This document shows positions 10,806 through 22,562 of a stretch of 64,000 bases of DNA, in pieces. A model generated the notes under the pieces. It worked only from the letters and a program-made list of their open reading frames with translations. It was not told where the DNA came from and searched no databases. Where the stretch lies: NCBI GenBank assembly GCA_036362985.1, contig JAYGXS010000001.1, positions 19,385,604 to 19,449,603 on the forward strand. The letters are read 5' to 3'. This DNA comes from Ligula intestinalis (Eukaryota; Platyhelminthes; Cestoda; Diphyllobothriidea; Diphyllobothriidae). How positions within the stretch are numbered: position 1 is the first letter of the stretch; each line of letters begins with the position of its first letter. The translations under genes were made by a program, and so were the position numbers.

Positions 10806-11260
10806 CGCTTTTATCGCTGACGGTGGACTCCAACAAGAGTTTGGAGGCCCAGATGAATAAAGACAGGGTTCCAGCGAACGAACTGCCTTTTTATACTTGA
10901 CTAGACTTCTAACTCAATCGTAGTCCCGTAGAAATTGATAGCGCTACTGTTCGGATTGAAGTATAAACTACTTGGGCCCTCGAGACGGACAGTGCCGCTG
11001 ATTCCGAACGGTGGTGAGGGCTGACTGCCTGACTGCAACCAGTAGCAATCCCCGTTGACCTTACTTTGTCGTGTCTCTGGTACATAACGGGAGAACAAAG
11101 TGCAAGTGAGGTAGACCCTGTAATACCACTCTTCATCAGTTACTCCAACACGTTGGTGAGCTATCACGATCCCTGTAATTAAAAAAAGCGAAGATGCAAT
11201 CGCTGATGTTGTGGATTCTCGTTTGAACCCATCGTCAGAGGCAGTCACAGATATCGTTTC
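10806..11260 (-). other. Region upstream of LINE ORF1
   Basis: Presumed 5' untranslated part of the LINE or flanking DNA. It contains a 115-codon frame on the - strand (10901-11248, through TDEEWYYRVYLTC and SSAINFYGTTIELEV) that has protein-like composition but no family I can name. The LINE 5' boundary cannot be fixed from this single copy. Confidence 0.35.
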
Positions 11261-11464
11261 TTGGAAGGTTCCAAACTAGTGGGAATAAGTTACTCCTGCG
11301 GACGAGGTTATGATTTCAGTGACTTCCTCTCCTTCGGACCGTTCATCTATGTGATATCAAATTGGGGAAAGTTTGAAGCTCGTCGATGGGAGACCAAGAC
11401 GTACGTTGCCAACAGGGAGCGGGGGGCGAATACCCAGCCAGTTTCTAGGCCCGCGTCCATTGCC

Positions 11465-11940
11465 GGTCTCCTTGACCTTGAACTATGACCAGAATACCAG
11501 CAGGTTTGTTAGGTGAGGCAGACACAATGCAAGTCCTTCAATCTCTCTGTTTGTCACAATTAGTTACTTACCGCACAATGCACCACTGATTCCTCGGAGA
11601 AGTTGCCGTCAGCGCCCACTGCTAGTGTTATTGACCTTGGCCTACTAACAAAACATCACAAAGCGTGGGGGAGTGAGTGAGACAGATGCTGTGCAGTCAT
11701 TCCCCTCTCCATCTCCCACACCATAAGTTACTTATCGCACAAGATACAACTGCTTCCTCAGAGAAGTTGCGGTCTGCGCCCATTGTTAGTCTTACTGACC
11801 TTGACCTACCATCAGAACACCAGAAAGTATGGGAGGAGTGTGTGCAAGTCTTTTCCCTTCTCCATTTGTCACCATAAACTACTTATTGCACAAGACATCA
11901 GTGTTTCCCAGAAGAAGTTGCAACCAGCGTCGCATTCGAT
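11465..11940. repeat. Imperfect tandem array, ~150-165-bp unit
   Basis: About three copies of a unit share the landmarks GTTACTTAYCGCACAA, CTCRGAGAAGTTGC and GACCTTGRCCTAC. The GTTACTTA landmark (ACTACTTA in the third copy) starts at about 11562, 11727 and 11877, giving spacings near 165 and 150 bp. Copies are clearly diverged. I see no coding function; short frames across it (11677-11877, 11783-12061) are by-products. Confidence 0.7.
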
Positions 11941-13924
11941 AGACGATCTGTCCAATGAAATGCTTAATTTGTCTCGCAGGCCTGGCGCGACTGACATTCT
12001 CCCAAGTTACTGCCAGACTTACCTGGTGCCCTACAAAAATGCCCTGCAGCAGCAAAAATAATGACGTGCGAGACAAAAAACGTCGCCCCGATCCAGTTGG
12101 CGGAGGTTAGTCAGTTTTCTGTGCTAGGCGGTGGCGGTGGTTTGGGCGAAACAGGGCCACTGATAGACCACTCGTTCTGCCTCGACACTATGCCAAACTC
12201 GGCGTCCGGCTTCGAGCCGACAGTCTGTATAACCTCCGCGCCACTGGCCTTACGCAGCCGAGAGAAAGAGACCTTTTTATTCAGACACTTGTTTTGCTGC
12301 CCTTCCTGTTCGCCATTGTAGGAGTCGGCCTTGGTCTGCCACCTAGAGAGCGAGCGTGATTAATGATTTTGCCGACAGACGGTTGTGGTGGCAGTGCTGA
12401 TGCGTACGCACGCGTGTGTGTAGCCGCAGCCCGAATCTCCATCTCCAAAGAACTCAGCGTGACTTTCCACTGCTGCATCATCCAGCAGCAATTTATTTCG
12501 GTGTCGGTCGGTCGGCATTTTTTAAAACCCTACCTTCCTTACGCACGTTGCGGTAACAATGCACGCACGTGCTATCATTACCTCGACAGCACCTTCGTTC
12601 GGCAGTATGCGACCCAGAAGCGCGGGCCCTTGACTGTCAGCTTTCACCCACGTATCAAACGCCACACTGTCTGCAGGCATGCAAGCTGAAAATCCTCACT
12701 ATTCCCCTAGTAAAGAATGCAGTTGTACTGTTCGCTAGGGAGCCTATCTCAAGAACCGGTAACTGAAATTCCGAAACTTGTTTTAGATTAGGAAGGTGTA
12801 CGTTGATGAAGTTGTAATATCGGTGAATGCCTACATTTCATCTGCTTGACAAGATTACACTTGGTAACAAATTACCCTAACATTGTGTGCTTTTTCATCC
12901 GTTTTTCTGAGAAATCAACATATAGAGAGAAAATGCGCAAGACTATTCGTTCTTGTACTAATTGAGTTGTAAATTCACCCTTGTTCAAATTTCATATCTT
13001 TAGAAAGGATATTTGTCAGTTTTAATTTTTTTTTCTGAATTCCGGAATAATTCTGAACCCGACTTGCAGTTGCACTTGCATGTAGGATTTCAAACCATTT
13101 GCTGTATACTTTCCAGACGACAATGAGCTTATCGCTCTCTACGTTATTAAGAAGAAATCTAATCGGACTCATACCGTTTTGTGATGGATGTGGATTATAT
13201 TGTATGCTCCATGGGCGAAATTACTACATGGACATTTTTCTGTCTTAATAAATTTCATAATCAAAACAGTTTTCGAAACTAAAAGGTCCCTTTCGTCAAG
13301 TATAAAATTTTGTAAGAAGTAAGTTGCTACCAGAATAGTACAAGAAACAATATTTTTTGTACATGTTTTCGATAAAATAGATGTGAATATATAAGAACAT
13401 CGAGCATCAATATGTACATTTCATAGTTTGCTGAATTAGTTTCCGTAGGGGGCAGAAAGAAGTTCATTCGAAATCTGAGCCGCCTCCTGTGAACCACCAC
13501 ACGTTTTTCAAAATCGCTTTTAAACCTCTCTTTTATGTACTTGAGGTAGATGTTTCCACTGTATTCTCCGTGTATTAGGTGGCTTGATCTGTGTTGTCTA
13601 GGCTACTTGACGGCTCCACAAACTCGGAGCGGCAACTGCGAATCTTATCTGCCTCCCACCTTTTCTGTGCAGCTCCTCGATGTATTTCTATTTTCACAGA
13701 TACCTTCGCGAGCCTTTCCGCCAGACATTCTTTCACATTCCACTCCTAGGATACATATTCTGTGATACGTATTCTCACTGATTCCCCAGGCGGTTTGGAG
13801 GTGACGTGGGGTGTAGCCCGCGACACGTTGAGTCACCTAATGAAACTACTATTTTATTTAGGCTGTACGTCGTTAGGTTGAGTGGAAGTCCACGGGGGAG
13901 GGAGTGGGAGACGGGTGTGTGGCT
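11941..13924. other. Mostly unannotated
   Basis: 12290-12440 holds weak fragments of dispersed repeat family U. 12780-13440 is AT-rich with no open frames of note. Nothing at 13440-13900 resembles a known gene or repeat elsewhere in the window. Confidence 0.4.
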
Positions 13925-14425
13925 TTACTGAGTTGAAAATCCACAGGCGGAGACTTCACTCTGAGCTCGCTTGGCGCTTGATTCTCCGCGTGGCTTCACG
14001 AGGTTTTGCAGTGTGTCACCACTGAAGTCCGATAACCGCATCGATTGGCAGACGTGGAACAGGGGCAAATCGCTTGCCTCGGTCGAATGCCCTGCTCTCT
14101 CCCAAATGGTCCGAGTTATCACAATAACGGTAACTGCCATGCGTTTCGACAAACAAAGGAGATAACAGTTGGTTATGCAAATCGCCTCAGCCATCACTAA
14201 CCTCAAGATCGTGTAGAATTGGAATGATTTTAATGGTGATTTCAAGGATGGGGCCTCACCGCGGAAAGGCAGCACAATGTGTGCAATAAAACACGATAGA
14301 TAAGGGAATTTCCGCAAAATTATTTTTCTAGGCAAGGAGAATGACAGTAAAATAAACAAAACGCAGCTCTCAATAAATAAAAGTAATTTTAATAACAAAG
14401 AACAAAATAAACCTACTTTGTGCAC
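13925..14425 (-). other. Unidentified 166-codon open frame
   Basis: The frame begins with a hydrophobic, Leu/Phe-rich stretch (about residues 5-35) that could resemble a signal or membrane segment, followed by a polar C-terminal half. I recognise no domain, and the frame has no neighbour in the same sense and no visible splice context. It may be chance or part of an unrecognised repeat. Confidence 0.2.
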
Positions 14426-14639
14426 GTCGTTGTATGAGCGTAGTAGTAAACATACAGAGGGTTACTTCCCACGGCTACGGAATAGTAAATTAACTTAGGC
14501 CAAGCTGTATATTTTAAACCCCGGGGCTTACATGACCTATCCTTACCATTACAGGTTTCGGTTCCAGTTTTAAGGACTATCAAGTAAGGATATAATATGT
14601 GTAACTGTCGTATTATTACTACGTACTTGGCTACTCTCA

Positions 14640-14775
14640 TAGGGGTTGTGCTAGGGTTGGCGTTAGTTTTGGGGTTGGGGTTGATGTTAGTTTCGGGGTT
14701 GCGGTTAGTTTTAAGGCTAGAACTAGGATTAGGGTGAGAGTTTGGGCCAGTTTTGGCGCTGGGGTTAGATTCAGT
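14640..14775. repeat. Degenerate GGGTTAG-like tract
   Basis: A G/T-rich stretch repeats variants of GGGGTTG and GTTAGTTTT (for example at 14640-14720) and then GGATTAGGG. It resembles a decayed minisatellite or interstitial telomere-like array. Similar decayed CCTAA-type sequence occurs near 33260-33380 and 30720-30763/31373-31410. Confidence 0.45.
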
Positions 14776-15474
14776 TTATAGTTTGTTACGGCACGCAGGT
14801 TTTTCAACTGTGTACTGCTTCGTGAATTGAATAGGGAGTATTTGAACAATCTTCTGCTTATTTCCTGCTTTCGTCTATTTTTTCCCGGTATTTTCCTACT
14901 CATTGCCATTCTCTCTCGTCCACACAACCCCTAAATACCTCGCGCGTTGGTATGCCAAGTGGTTGCAAATATTGGATCCTTGCCGAATATACAGTCTGTG
15001 TGCCCCAATCTCAGCTTTGCACGCTTCTGTAAACGATCGAGGTGAATAACATGACTTCTTTGCTGCCAGTAGCCTCCTTTCATCCTGTGAGTAGTTCAAC
15101 AAGAGATATACTAAATTATTACATTCACATAATGACATGCTCACAGTGGATTTATTGTGGTGTTTGTTAATCAAATTCCTTTTGTTTATTGAGAGTTGCT
15201 TTATATTAAAATATCATTTTGAAGTTCGTTGCTGTATATAGTCCTAGAGGAACACATTTGTTAGCAATGTACTTATTTCGTAGCGTTTTTTGCACACCTT
15301 TCGCTGTTTGTCCGTGACGACGTTCCACCCTTTTCCTCCCTGCCCACCATTACCAACATTTCCATTTTACCCGATCCTGGAGTTATTGGTAGCCAAGGGG
15401 GCTAATATAATCTACGGTTACCTCGTGTTTTAAAATCGGATCGAAAAATCTGTCAGTACTTTCCGAACAGTCTG
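14776..15474. other. No recognisable feature
   Basis: No repeat or gene signature seen; short frames only. Confidence 0.4.
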
Positions 15475-15880
15475 GTGTAGCGGCCTAAGTAGTGGGTGTA
15501 CTCGGATCAATACAATCATCAGGTCGAATCCCAGGTTAGAGGAAAAAGGCAAGAGTCACCAGAATAAGGGTTTTATTGTGTACAGAACTCCTAATTGCTA
15601 TCTCAGGTGGCAGTGGTCACTGGCGAAGCCAGGGCTACTGTTTACTGCGTTCAGCCAGACCCGAGAGAGCGTAAGACAGTGGTGACGGCTGCTTAAATAG
15701 GACTGCGGAGCAGGTTCGAGTGGTTTTTTATTGGTGTGTTGCAATTGCCCGAGGGAATGTTGCCAGCAAAGGCCTCCTGTTACGCTGGCCAAAGAAGTCG
15801 TGTGGTAAGTGGTCCTTAAGAAGGCGTGCTTATTTGGACGCGGGTGTGTGCGCACGTATGTGCGTGTGTAAATAAGATGA
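15475..15880 (-). repeat. LTR-family relative (diverged copy)
   Basis: It shares a run of landmarks with 48010-48570: GGAAAAAGGCAAGAGTCACC, TTTTATTGTGTACAGAACTCC, a GGCAGTGGTCACTGGC block and GGAGCAGGTTC. It also shares TTTATTGTGTACA with the solo LTR at 40009-40431. Its first ~60 bp includes a box-B-like GGTCGAATCCC, so part may be a tRNA-derived segment. Borders are approximate and no target duplication is seen. Confidence 0.5.
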
Positions 15881-16130
15881 GGTCAACTATGGGGGCCACC
15901 GGAAAGCCGCAGGAAAGGGAACGTTAGCGCAGCTGTTGTCGGTTAGTCAGAAGCAGCTGCGAGATCAAGCTTCGAGGGGCGGGTGCGCCAGCGAAAAAAA
16001 GCATTGAAACAGTGGTTTGTGACGACGCATGATTTTAGGGCAGCGGGCCTTGGAGAACGAAGGGCAACAGGCATTGTGGCCGTCCGCCACACTGGTAGTA
16101 TTTTGAATTTTGGCCTTTCCGCTCCTCTTT

Positions 16131-16179
16131 CACCACCACCACCACCACCACCACCACCACCCCCCCCCCCCCCACCCCC

Positions 16180-16236
<57 letters not shown>

Positions 16237-16414
16237 ACCCCCCCCCCCCCCACCCCCCCCCCCCCCCNNNNNNNNNNNNNNNNNNNNNNNNNNNNNNNNN
16301 NNNNNNNNNNNNNNNNNNNNNNNNNNNNNNNNNNNNNNNNNNNNNNNNNNNNNNNNNNNNNNNNNNNCCACCACCACCACCACCACCACCAACACCACCA
16401 ACACCACCACCACT
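16131..16414. repeat. C-rich / (CCA)n microsatellite with 100-N gap
   Basis: (CCA)n leads into a near-pure C run to 16267, then exactly 100 N (16268-16367), then (CCA)n to about 16414. The exact 100-N size is a conventional assembly gap, so the true length is unknown. The Gly- and Pro-rich frames across it are artefacts of the repeat. It lies about 150 bp before VANGL exon A. Confidence 0.9.
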
Positions 16415-16559
16415 ACCAGCATGGAGTGATGATGGACAGCCGCTCAGTGCACCACTCCGGCACAGTCACATGCCCTGCACATCATGACTTGCCCTACTAT
16501 CAGAAGTGCTACTGTTGACTGATATTATTGTTGACTTTTTTTTTGCTCTTCTTCTGCAG

Positions 16560-17001
16560 CTGTACGATGCACAGGCGGCCAGCGCACCCTACCGGTACAC
16601 CAGGCTCTCCTCAGAGCCTAGTCGTGGCCTCTCTCGGTCCTGCGGTGGTTCGCGCAAACACTCCCTCTCTGGTCTGACCCCCTCCGAACAGGAGTATCAG
16701 ATCAAGCGCTGCAGTAGCACTGGCAGCTCTTTCAAGTTCTACTCCCTTGACGGGCCGGCCAGTGAGACCAATGACTGTGCCGGCGGTGGAGGCGACGGTA
16801 CGTCCTTTGAAAATCTGACTGGCAGTGAACCCGATCAGGGATACAACGTGAATGCACTCTGTGCGGATCGCTATCACAGTGAACTGGACTTTGAATTTGC
16901 CCATCGGAAACGCTGGATGCGCCTGCTGATAGCCACTGAGAGGGCCTTTGCTGTAATCGAGGCCGTCCTGCCCACAGGCGTCCGAATGGCCGATTGTCCA
17001 A
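16560..17001 (+). CDS. VANGL: VANGL (Van Gogh/Strabismus), internal exon
   Basis: Encodes 147 codons plus one base of a four-pass planar-cell-polarity protein; this part belongs to its C-terminal cytoplasmic region, which binds partners such as Prickle and Dishevelled at the plasma membrane. The exon follows a long polypyrimidine tract and CAG (acceptor AG 16558-16559) and ends at a consensus donor, GTGAGT at 17002-17007. SSFKFYSL corresponds to the family's SGFKVYSL, and HRKRWMRLLIATERAFAVI to the basic helix VRKRxARLVVAVEEAFTHI. A Ser-rich first half and a Gly-rich stretch are not alignable. The donor is phase 1 and matches the acceptor at 45304. Upstream exons with the membrane segments are not recognised here. 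Identification rests on my memory of the family, not a search. Confidence 0.85.
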
Positions 17002-17419
17002 GTGAGTACAGTGGTCCCGCCTCCTCCTCCTCCTCCTACAGTTTTAGTTTTGTGGCTATTCATTATTGTTTCCTTTCATGGTTGCGGCGTGTACTTGGGT
17101 GGCTTCAATCTGCTTGAGGTCTCTTAAGAGCGTAATTGTCGTTACAATCCAAACAAAAAGCTGTACACTTTCTACTGAGGACGAATCATACGTTCTCCTT
17201 TTCCGTTATAGAGGTCCTATATAGAACTCCGACGACTGAACCGCTTATAAGAGGGGGGAGGTGGGCATGGGAATAGAGAGTGAAGCCGACGTTTCAGGGC
17301 ACTTACTTCAGCGTACGTGAAGCTATTCCGGTGTCCTAATAGTTGGGGCGTAGGTGGTCGCTAACCGAAGAAATAATTCGTACCTTGAATTCAGTGTGGA
17401 GTGTCCGACTGGTGACTGA

Positions 17420-17770
17420 GTGTCATAATCTTGGGTGTGTCTGCTTCGACACTGGTTATATCCCACAGTTGCGTGTTAGGAAGAGAAGGCAGACAGGATA
17501 GCAGATAATAGTTTACTGTCACTATTTCTGCTTGTACATCAACTCTGTCTTCGGTGTGTCCGGTAGCCTGGTCCTTTGTGTCCGTCAGCAGCGTGTGTTC
17601 CATCGTCGTTCTCGTCTCGGCCCACAGTCTCTCGTCTAGGGCAACAGAGTGCCGTGTCTCCAGCGGTGACAGCGTATTTAAGGACCAACGACCTTTGTTC
17701 CCGTTTGTCCCCTCCACTAGTGAGCCATGCCAGCAGCCGTAGTGTGGTGTCCTCAACTTGACACGTCGCG
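17420..17770. repeat. Dispersed repeat family T, copy 1
   Basis: Closely similar to 23715-24045 in the same orientation. Shared blocks include CACTGGTTATATCCC, AGGATAGCAGATAATAG, AAGGACCAACGACCTTTGTT and GACACGTCGCGCC. Its class is unknown; the frames on both strands here change between copies, so coding is unlikely. Confidence 0.65.
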
Positions 17771-17879
17771 CCGCTGTGGCCCGAGTGACGACTCGATTGT
17801 TCGGCCGTCCAAACAGAGAGTGGGGCTACAACGGTTTCTTCGTAATTAAGCCTCCGTGGGCTCCGAACCAGATGTGGTG

Positions 17880-18090
17880 GTAGGCGCAGGGACGTCTCCG
17901 GCCGCGCCGGCCACCCGCGCCATCTTCGGCCACCGGTATCATGGAATTGGTCATGACATCTTGGCCAGGTGAGGGAGAAGAAAGGAGTGCGGTAAATGCT
18001 GCGCAAGGCTACTACTAATATTGTCTCCTGTACGCGTAAGCCACCGTGTTGACCTAGCCGAAGCCGATGGTCGAACTGTCATCTACAGCT
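17880..18090 (+). repeat. Dispersed repeat family U, fragment
   Basis: Shares the order GCCGGCCACCCGCGCC, a GGTGAGGGAGA block, GTAAATGCTGCGCAAG and GATGGTCGAACTGTCA with 23440-23670. It follows a family T copy, as it does in a different order at 23.4-24.0 kb, so T and U may be parts of one larger element. Confidence 0.5.
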
Positions 18091-18486
18091 CATAAAATTT
18101 TTCAAAATATATGGACCCCATTGTAGACCTTTTAAGGTGCATTCGTTTACGACCGGATGCGATTCTGTTTCAACAGCCATGTCAGGAACTTAAAATATCT
18201 CAGAAATTTAAAAAAATCAAAAGACACTACTATTATAAAATGTGATTACAGGAGAGGACATTTTTGTACGTGTTCTTCCTTATTATTCAACTATATTTGA
18301 ATTTATAATGGTGTCGAAAGGCAACTCATCATATTCTTTTACTCCTGTAGTTATTTTCAGCCAGTGTTTTTGTAGATGGTTGAGTAGTGGAATTTCCCCC
18401 ACGAATGGAACGTGTGGTAGATGCGCTGGACCAATTCGGGGACTAGATCAGTGCACGGTAGGTGTTTTTTGGGTTGTGCGGCACGC

Positions 18487-19045
18487 CTAGTTGCAGGCTC
18501 ACGTCGCATCAGCAACCCGCGGCAGCACTGCGGCGAAATGATGCCAATGCTCTAGTTGCGGCTCATTCGACGGGACCCAGCCACATATTGAAATTTGATG
18601 AGGCTGAAATTTCCGCAAGAGATGAAAATCGGGTGAACCGAGAATTACTTGAGTCCCTAATCCATATTCGGTGCTGAGACTCAATTTGGCTAAAGCAAGT
18701 CAGCACTTGGGGAACAAACAGGCCGCCACGTCATCTAACGCCAATACCTGAGGGTCAGATGGCCGAGCAATCATCACGCCCGAGTCCACCAGGCGTGATG
18801 AAAGTTCAGCAAATCAGAGTCCGAATGTCGCTCAACAAACTATTAACACGCAAAAAGGCAGTTACCGTTAATTGTCGTTGTATGTTTGCCGTAAGGACTG
18901 TATCCTATAAATACTGCAAATTCCTGTGCATTTGCCATCCATATCTGCTACTCCTTTCTGTTTATGTCTCTGATGATGAATCCGCGATGGGTCTCGAAAC
19001 GTCCGGCGAATAGAAGTATTGTCCCAGCGATCGAGTCGTCTTCTT
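18487..19045 (+). pseudogene. Penelope-like element, 3' end (degraded)
   Basis: Coding remnant of the C-terminal endonuclease region of a PLE. In one frame it reads RRNDANALVAAH, then FDEAEISARDENRVNRELLES, the block that follows the GIY-YIG motif in flatworm PLEs. A frame change and stops follow, so it is dead. The 3' end carries the family signature around 18969-19013 (TCTGATGATGAATCCGCG, then TCGAAACGTCCGGCGAAT), which recurs in at least five other places in the window. The GIY-YIG motif itself is missing because the copy is 5'-truncated. Confidence 0.8.
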
Positions 19046-19884
19046 CTCATTCGAGTAATCGTTTCGTCGCGTGGCAATACACCTCGTCTCCCACCTATTC
19101 TCCCTGCTCCCTTCATCGGTAAGCAAAAATGTAGTACTAACTGGAAAAGGGGCTTACACGTGGGGATGTATCTGCGTTTGGGCGCATGCTCGCAGACTCG
19201 GAGTGTAAAGTAGCCCACAATAACACACACACAGAAATCCGGTCGTGAATTACGCTGGCTCTGTTCCTTCCAGTGTTACCCGCCTGCATCCACCAAGGCA
19301 AGGAAAAGTCATCGGTGACCAAAAACCAGTGAAAAAGGAAACTTATGGCCTCTGAAAATAAATCTGCTACCTTTTCCCCGGGAGCAGGGAGCACTTGGAC
19401 CCTACTCTTGTCTGTTGTAACATTAAAACGATCTCAGCAGTTTAGACGCAGATGAAAGCGAGAACAAAGATTGCGTTGTTTGTCGCTTTTCCCGGCCTCT
19501 TTATTCTAATACTTCTCCCGTCTCACATTTTCCTCAAAAAATAGTTTTCCTTCCGATGAGCGAATGAACTGGCACGCACCAGCGAAGTTTGCTGACGGGC
19601 TTCTCACATAGTCGCCGTTTTTTTCGTTTATTTTTTCTGAAAGCCAAATTTTCACGGGAATTCCACTTCTTATTGGGAATTTTTCTTAAGTTTGCCGAAA
19701 ACTGCGCGGCGAAGTTGCGCAATGTTGCCAAATGGAATTCGGTTTCTGAATCTTAATCCTACAGTTGTTATTTTATTGAACAGAGAAGTACAGCGGAGCC
19801 TCGGGTGATGAGTAGACCCATATACGGGAATTTCAGATAAAGAGCGAGCTATCCGCAGAAAATGTGCTTCCATGGGCGAGCTTC
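19046..19884. other. No recognisable feature
   Basis: No gene or shared repeat seen. Confidence 0.4.
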
Positions 19885-20010
19885 CGCTCAGTTAATGAGT
19901 TGTCAGTGCGTGTATGTGTGTGTACCAGTGTCAGCTGTTAAGTCTTGCTCCCAGGATGTGGGTCTTTGGTCGCCTGCAGCCAATCAATGAAATGATGCAG
20001 TTTCATTGAC
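19885..20010 (+). repeat. Dispersed repeat Q (unoccupied copy)
   Basis: Matches 39921-40008 plus 40437-40500: TGAGTTGTCAGTGCGTGT, GTGGGTCT, GGTCGCCTGCAG and CAATCAAYGAAATGATGC. Here the GTGGGTCT and GGTCGCC blocks lie two bases apart. At 40 kb a solo LTR separates them. Confidence 0.7.
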
Positions 20011-20329
20011 TACCTTTCGCGGGACAAGCGTTTCGCATAACGAGGTCGGTGTCGTAAGGGATGAAGCTCGTTAAAGGATGTTCCACTGTATTTCTTTTAA
20101 TCTGTGTTGTTTAGAAGGGTGGGGACAGTTCCTCAAAGCGAACTATGCACTTTCACGTCACGGGAAGGACGCGTTCTTCGTCTATTTTTTGCGTTTTTTC
20201 CAACTAGATGACAACAGCGACTAGAATATTCTTGATAGGTATGTAGTTACCGGTTCTACGGTAGTAAACGTGCAGCCACAGACATCCCTCCTTATTATTT
20301 CGTTTCTGCGATTTTTTCCTGTTATTGGC
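20011..20329. other. No recognisable feature
   Basis: Nothing seen apart from short T-rich stretches. Confidence 0.4.
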
Positions 20330-20985
20330 ACTTTTTCCCCTACCTCCTCGTCATCCTCATCCTCCTCCTTCTTCTCCTTCTCCTTCTCCTCCTCCCGTCT
20401 TTTCGTCTTCGTCTTTTTTTTAAATTCTTCTTCTTCTTCTTCTTCTTTTTCCTCCCCCCATCTTCCTTCCCAGCTCCTACTCCCATCCTCCTTACAATAA
20501 AAATGAAATAATAATATGCGTCGTCATCATCACCCCAACCAACATCGTCGCCGTCGTCGTCGTCGTCGTCGTCCTCCTCCTCCTCATCATCATCATCATC
20601 ATTCACTTCCACCAACTAGTTCACTCTCGTCACACTCCTTATCGTCTCTTTCCTCCGTCTTTATCTTCTTCTTCTTCTTCTTCTTCTTCTTCTTCTTCTT
20701 CTTCTTCTTCTTCTTCTTCTTCTTCTTCTTCTTCTTCTTCTTCTTCTTCTTCGTCTTTCCCTTCCCAGCTCCTACTCCCATCTTCTTCACAATAAAAATA
20801 AAATAATAATCTGCGTCGTCATCCTCACCCCTACCATCACCGCCCTTATCATCACCACCATCATTCTCTTCTACCAACTAGTTCACTCTCTTCCCACTCC
20901 TCATCGTCTCTTCCTTCCGGCTTTCCTCTTCTCATTTTTCTTATTCTCCCTCTCTTTTTCCTCTTTCTCCTCCTCCTAGTGATAT
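20330..20985. repeat. Polypyrimidine tract, (CTT)n/(CCT)n/(CAT)n
   Basis: About 650 bp of nearly pure pyrimidine on the + strand. It is built from two related blocks that share AGCTCCTACTCCCATC, an ACAATAAAAAT spacer, TGCGTCGTCATC and ACCAACTAGTTCACTCTC. The longest pure run is (CTT)n at about 20664-20752. The Asp/Lys- and Phe-rich frames are artefacts of the repeat. Confidence 0.9.
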
Positions 20986-21575
20986 TTCATCTGCATTCTC
21001 TCCTCCCTGAGCACGCCACCAAAAACTGCCGCTTTAGGAATTATCTGGGGGCGATGGAGATATGAGCATCAACCTGGCGCATCTCCTCTGCGCAGTCGCT
21101 CACATAGCCAAGACTGTCGGCACATTCATCTAAAGCGGCTGCTTTGTATGCTGCTGCTGCGGTGTTCGAGACTACCGCAAACCTCTGCTGTCGGCTGTCT
21201 CGACCGCATGAGAACCATCTTCACACTGAGGCGCCGGTTTTGCCTCTCCCTAACACACACACACGCAAACGTGCGTGCGCTCAGATTAACCCCCTACACA
21301 CACAACCGTTTTTTTGTGTTGCTTCTCCGGAGCCTCGTACAAATAACACTACAGCTGCTGCTACCGCCGCCGTAGAAAACCCGCCCTCCTCCTGCTGCTT
21401 TTTTTCCGCCGAGAAACCTTTTGCAGCCACGCACGAAGTGTGCACGTACACACACAACACGCGGGATCTTCCTCGGCGCCGGTGTCGGCGCCGGCTAGAA
21501 AGCGCTGTCGGCTGGGTGTGTGTTTGTGTGTGTGATGGTGTGGTGGTGACGACTGATACCGGCGAACAACAGGTT
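20986..21575. other. Unannotated; short CA tracts
   Basis: Contains CA-rich microsatellite bits (about 21255-21305 and 21440-21460) and a 153-codon frame (21144-21605) with no recognisable motif. The frame runs through repeats and is probably chance. Confidence 0.35.
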
Positions 21576-21863
21576 TCCACCCTCCCTCATCCCCGGTCGT
21601 ATTGACTTTGTCGTTACACCGGAAACGGAGGTGGGAGTGGCGAGCGAGTGGGTAGATTCTGTGCGAGTCTGCCTAAACTCCTGTTTTCTCTCAGACGAGT
21701 TCTCTGCGTTGCTCCTGCTTGCTGTCGCTTTCGTGTTGCTTGCCCAGCTTGCCTCTGTGTATGCTGCGGCTTGCTTCAGCGTTTGCTGCGGCTTGTTGGA
21801 GCGCGTGGTGCCCATAGTCGAAATCGACGAGGGAACTGTCGTGTGTGTGTGTGTGTGTCTGTA

Positions 21864-21896
<33 letters not shown>

Positions 21897-21900
21897 GTCT
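21576..21900 (+). repeat. Family U variant, direct duplicate 1 with (GT)n
   Basis: About 285 bp (21576-21860) are repeated at 22254-22535 with the same landmarks: CCACCCTCCCTCATCCCCGG, GTGGGAGTGGCGAGCGAGTG, TAAACTCCTGTTTTC and GTCGAAATCGACG. Each copy ends in a (GT)n run, here at about 21838-21900. Confidence 0.75.
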
Positions 21901-22253
21901 GCCCGAAAAGCTAGGCGGTCACTATGCGCTGGGGGAGAGAGTGAGGTCGACCTCGGCGCTATTCTTCCCTCACTATAATAAATCTGAATGCGTCTGAATC
22001 TATCACGGTGCGCTAAAAGCCGTGGCTTGGAGGGTCTGCCAACTGACGGGAAAACTCGGACCCCCTACGTAGCTGCTCCTTCTGTACGCGTGTGTCTGTG
22101 TGTGCGTACGGGAGGAGAGGGAGGACTGAGAGTCAGGCTGCAATGGCTCCCTCTTAATGTGGCCTTTATGGCGCTCCCGCGCAGTCGGGAGCATACCTAG
22201 CGAGATGGCTGTGTCAAGTGTGCGCGTGCTGAGTGTTTATCGCGCCAGCCATC

Positions 22254-22562
22254 TACACCCTCCCTCATCCCCGGCCTTATTGACTTTGTCTTCACACCGG
22301 ATACGGAGGTGGGAGTGGCGAGCGAGTGGGTAGATTCTGCGCAAGTCTGCCTAAACTCCTGTTTTCCCTCGCGCCAGTTCTCTGCGTTGCTGCTGCTAGC
22401 AGTCGCTTACGTATTGCTTGCCCAGCTCGCCTTTGTTTCAGTTGCGGCTTGCTTCAGCGTTTGCTGCAGCTTGTTGGAGCGAGTGGTGCCCATCGTCGAA
22501 ATCGACGGGGCAACTATCGTCGTGTGTGTTTGTGTGTGTGTGTGTGTGTGTGCGTGTGTGCG
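22254..22562 (+). repeat. Family U variant, direct duplicate 2 with (GT)n
   Basis: Second copy, about 676 bp downstream of the first, with differences scattered along it. The terminal (GT)n lies at about 22519-22560. The block also resembles other family U fragments (for example GTAGATTCTGCGCAAGTC). Confidence 0.75.

Noticed and set aside
15943..16487. Gly-, Pro- and His-rich open frames up to 159 codons
   Set aside because: They are translations of the CCA/poly-C microsatellite and the N gap.
16506..16559. Start of the long open frame in front of VANGL exon A as the true protein start
   Set aside because: The frame crosses a typical polypyrimidine tract and CAG acceptor. The residues before 16560 are intron translation.
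20340..20877. Asp/Glu-, Lys- and Phe-rich open frames
   Set aside because: They come from the polypyrimidine simple repeat.
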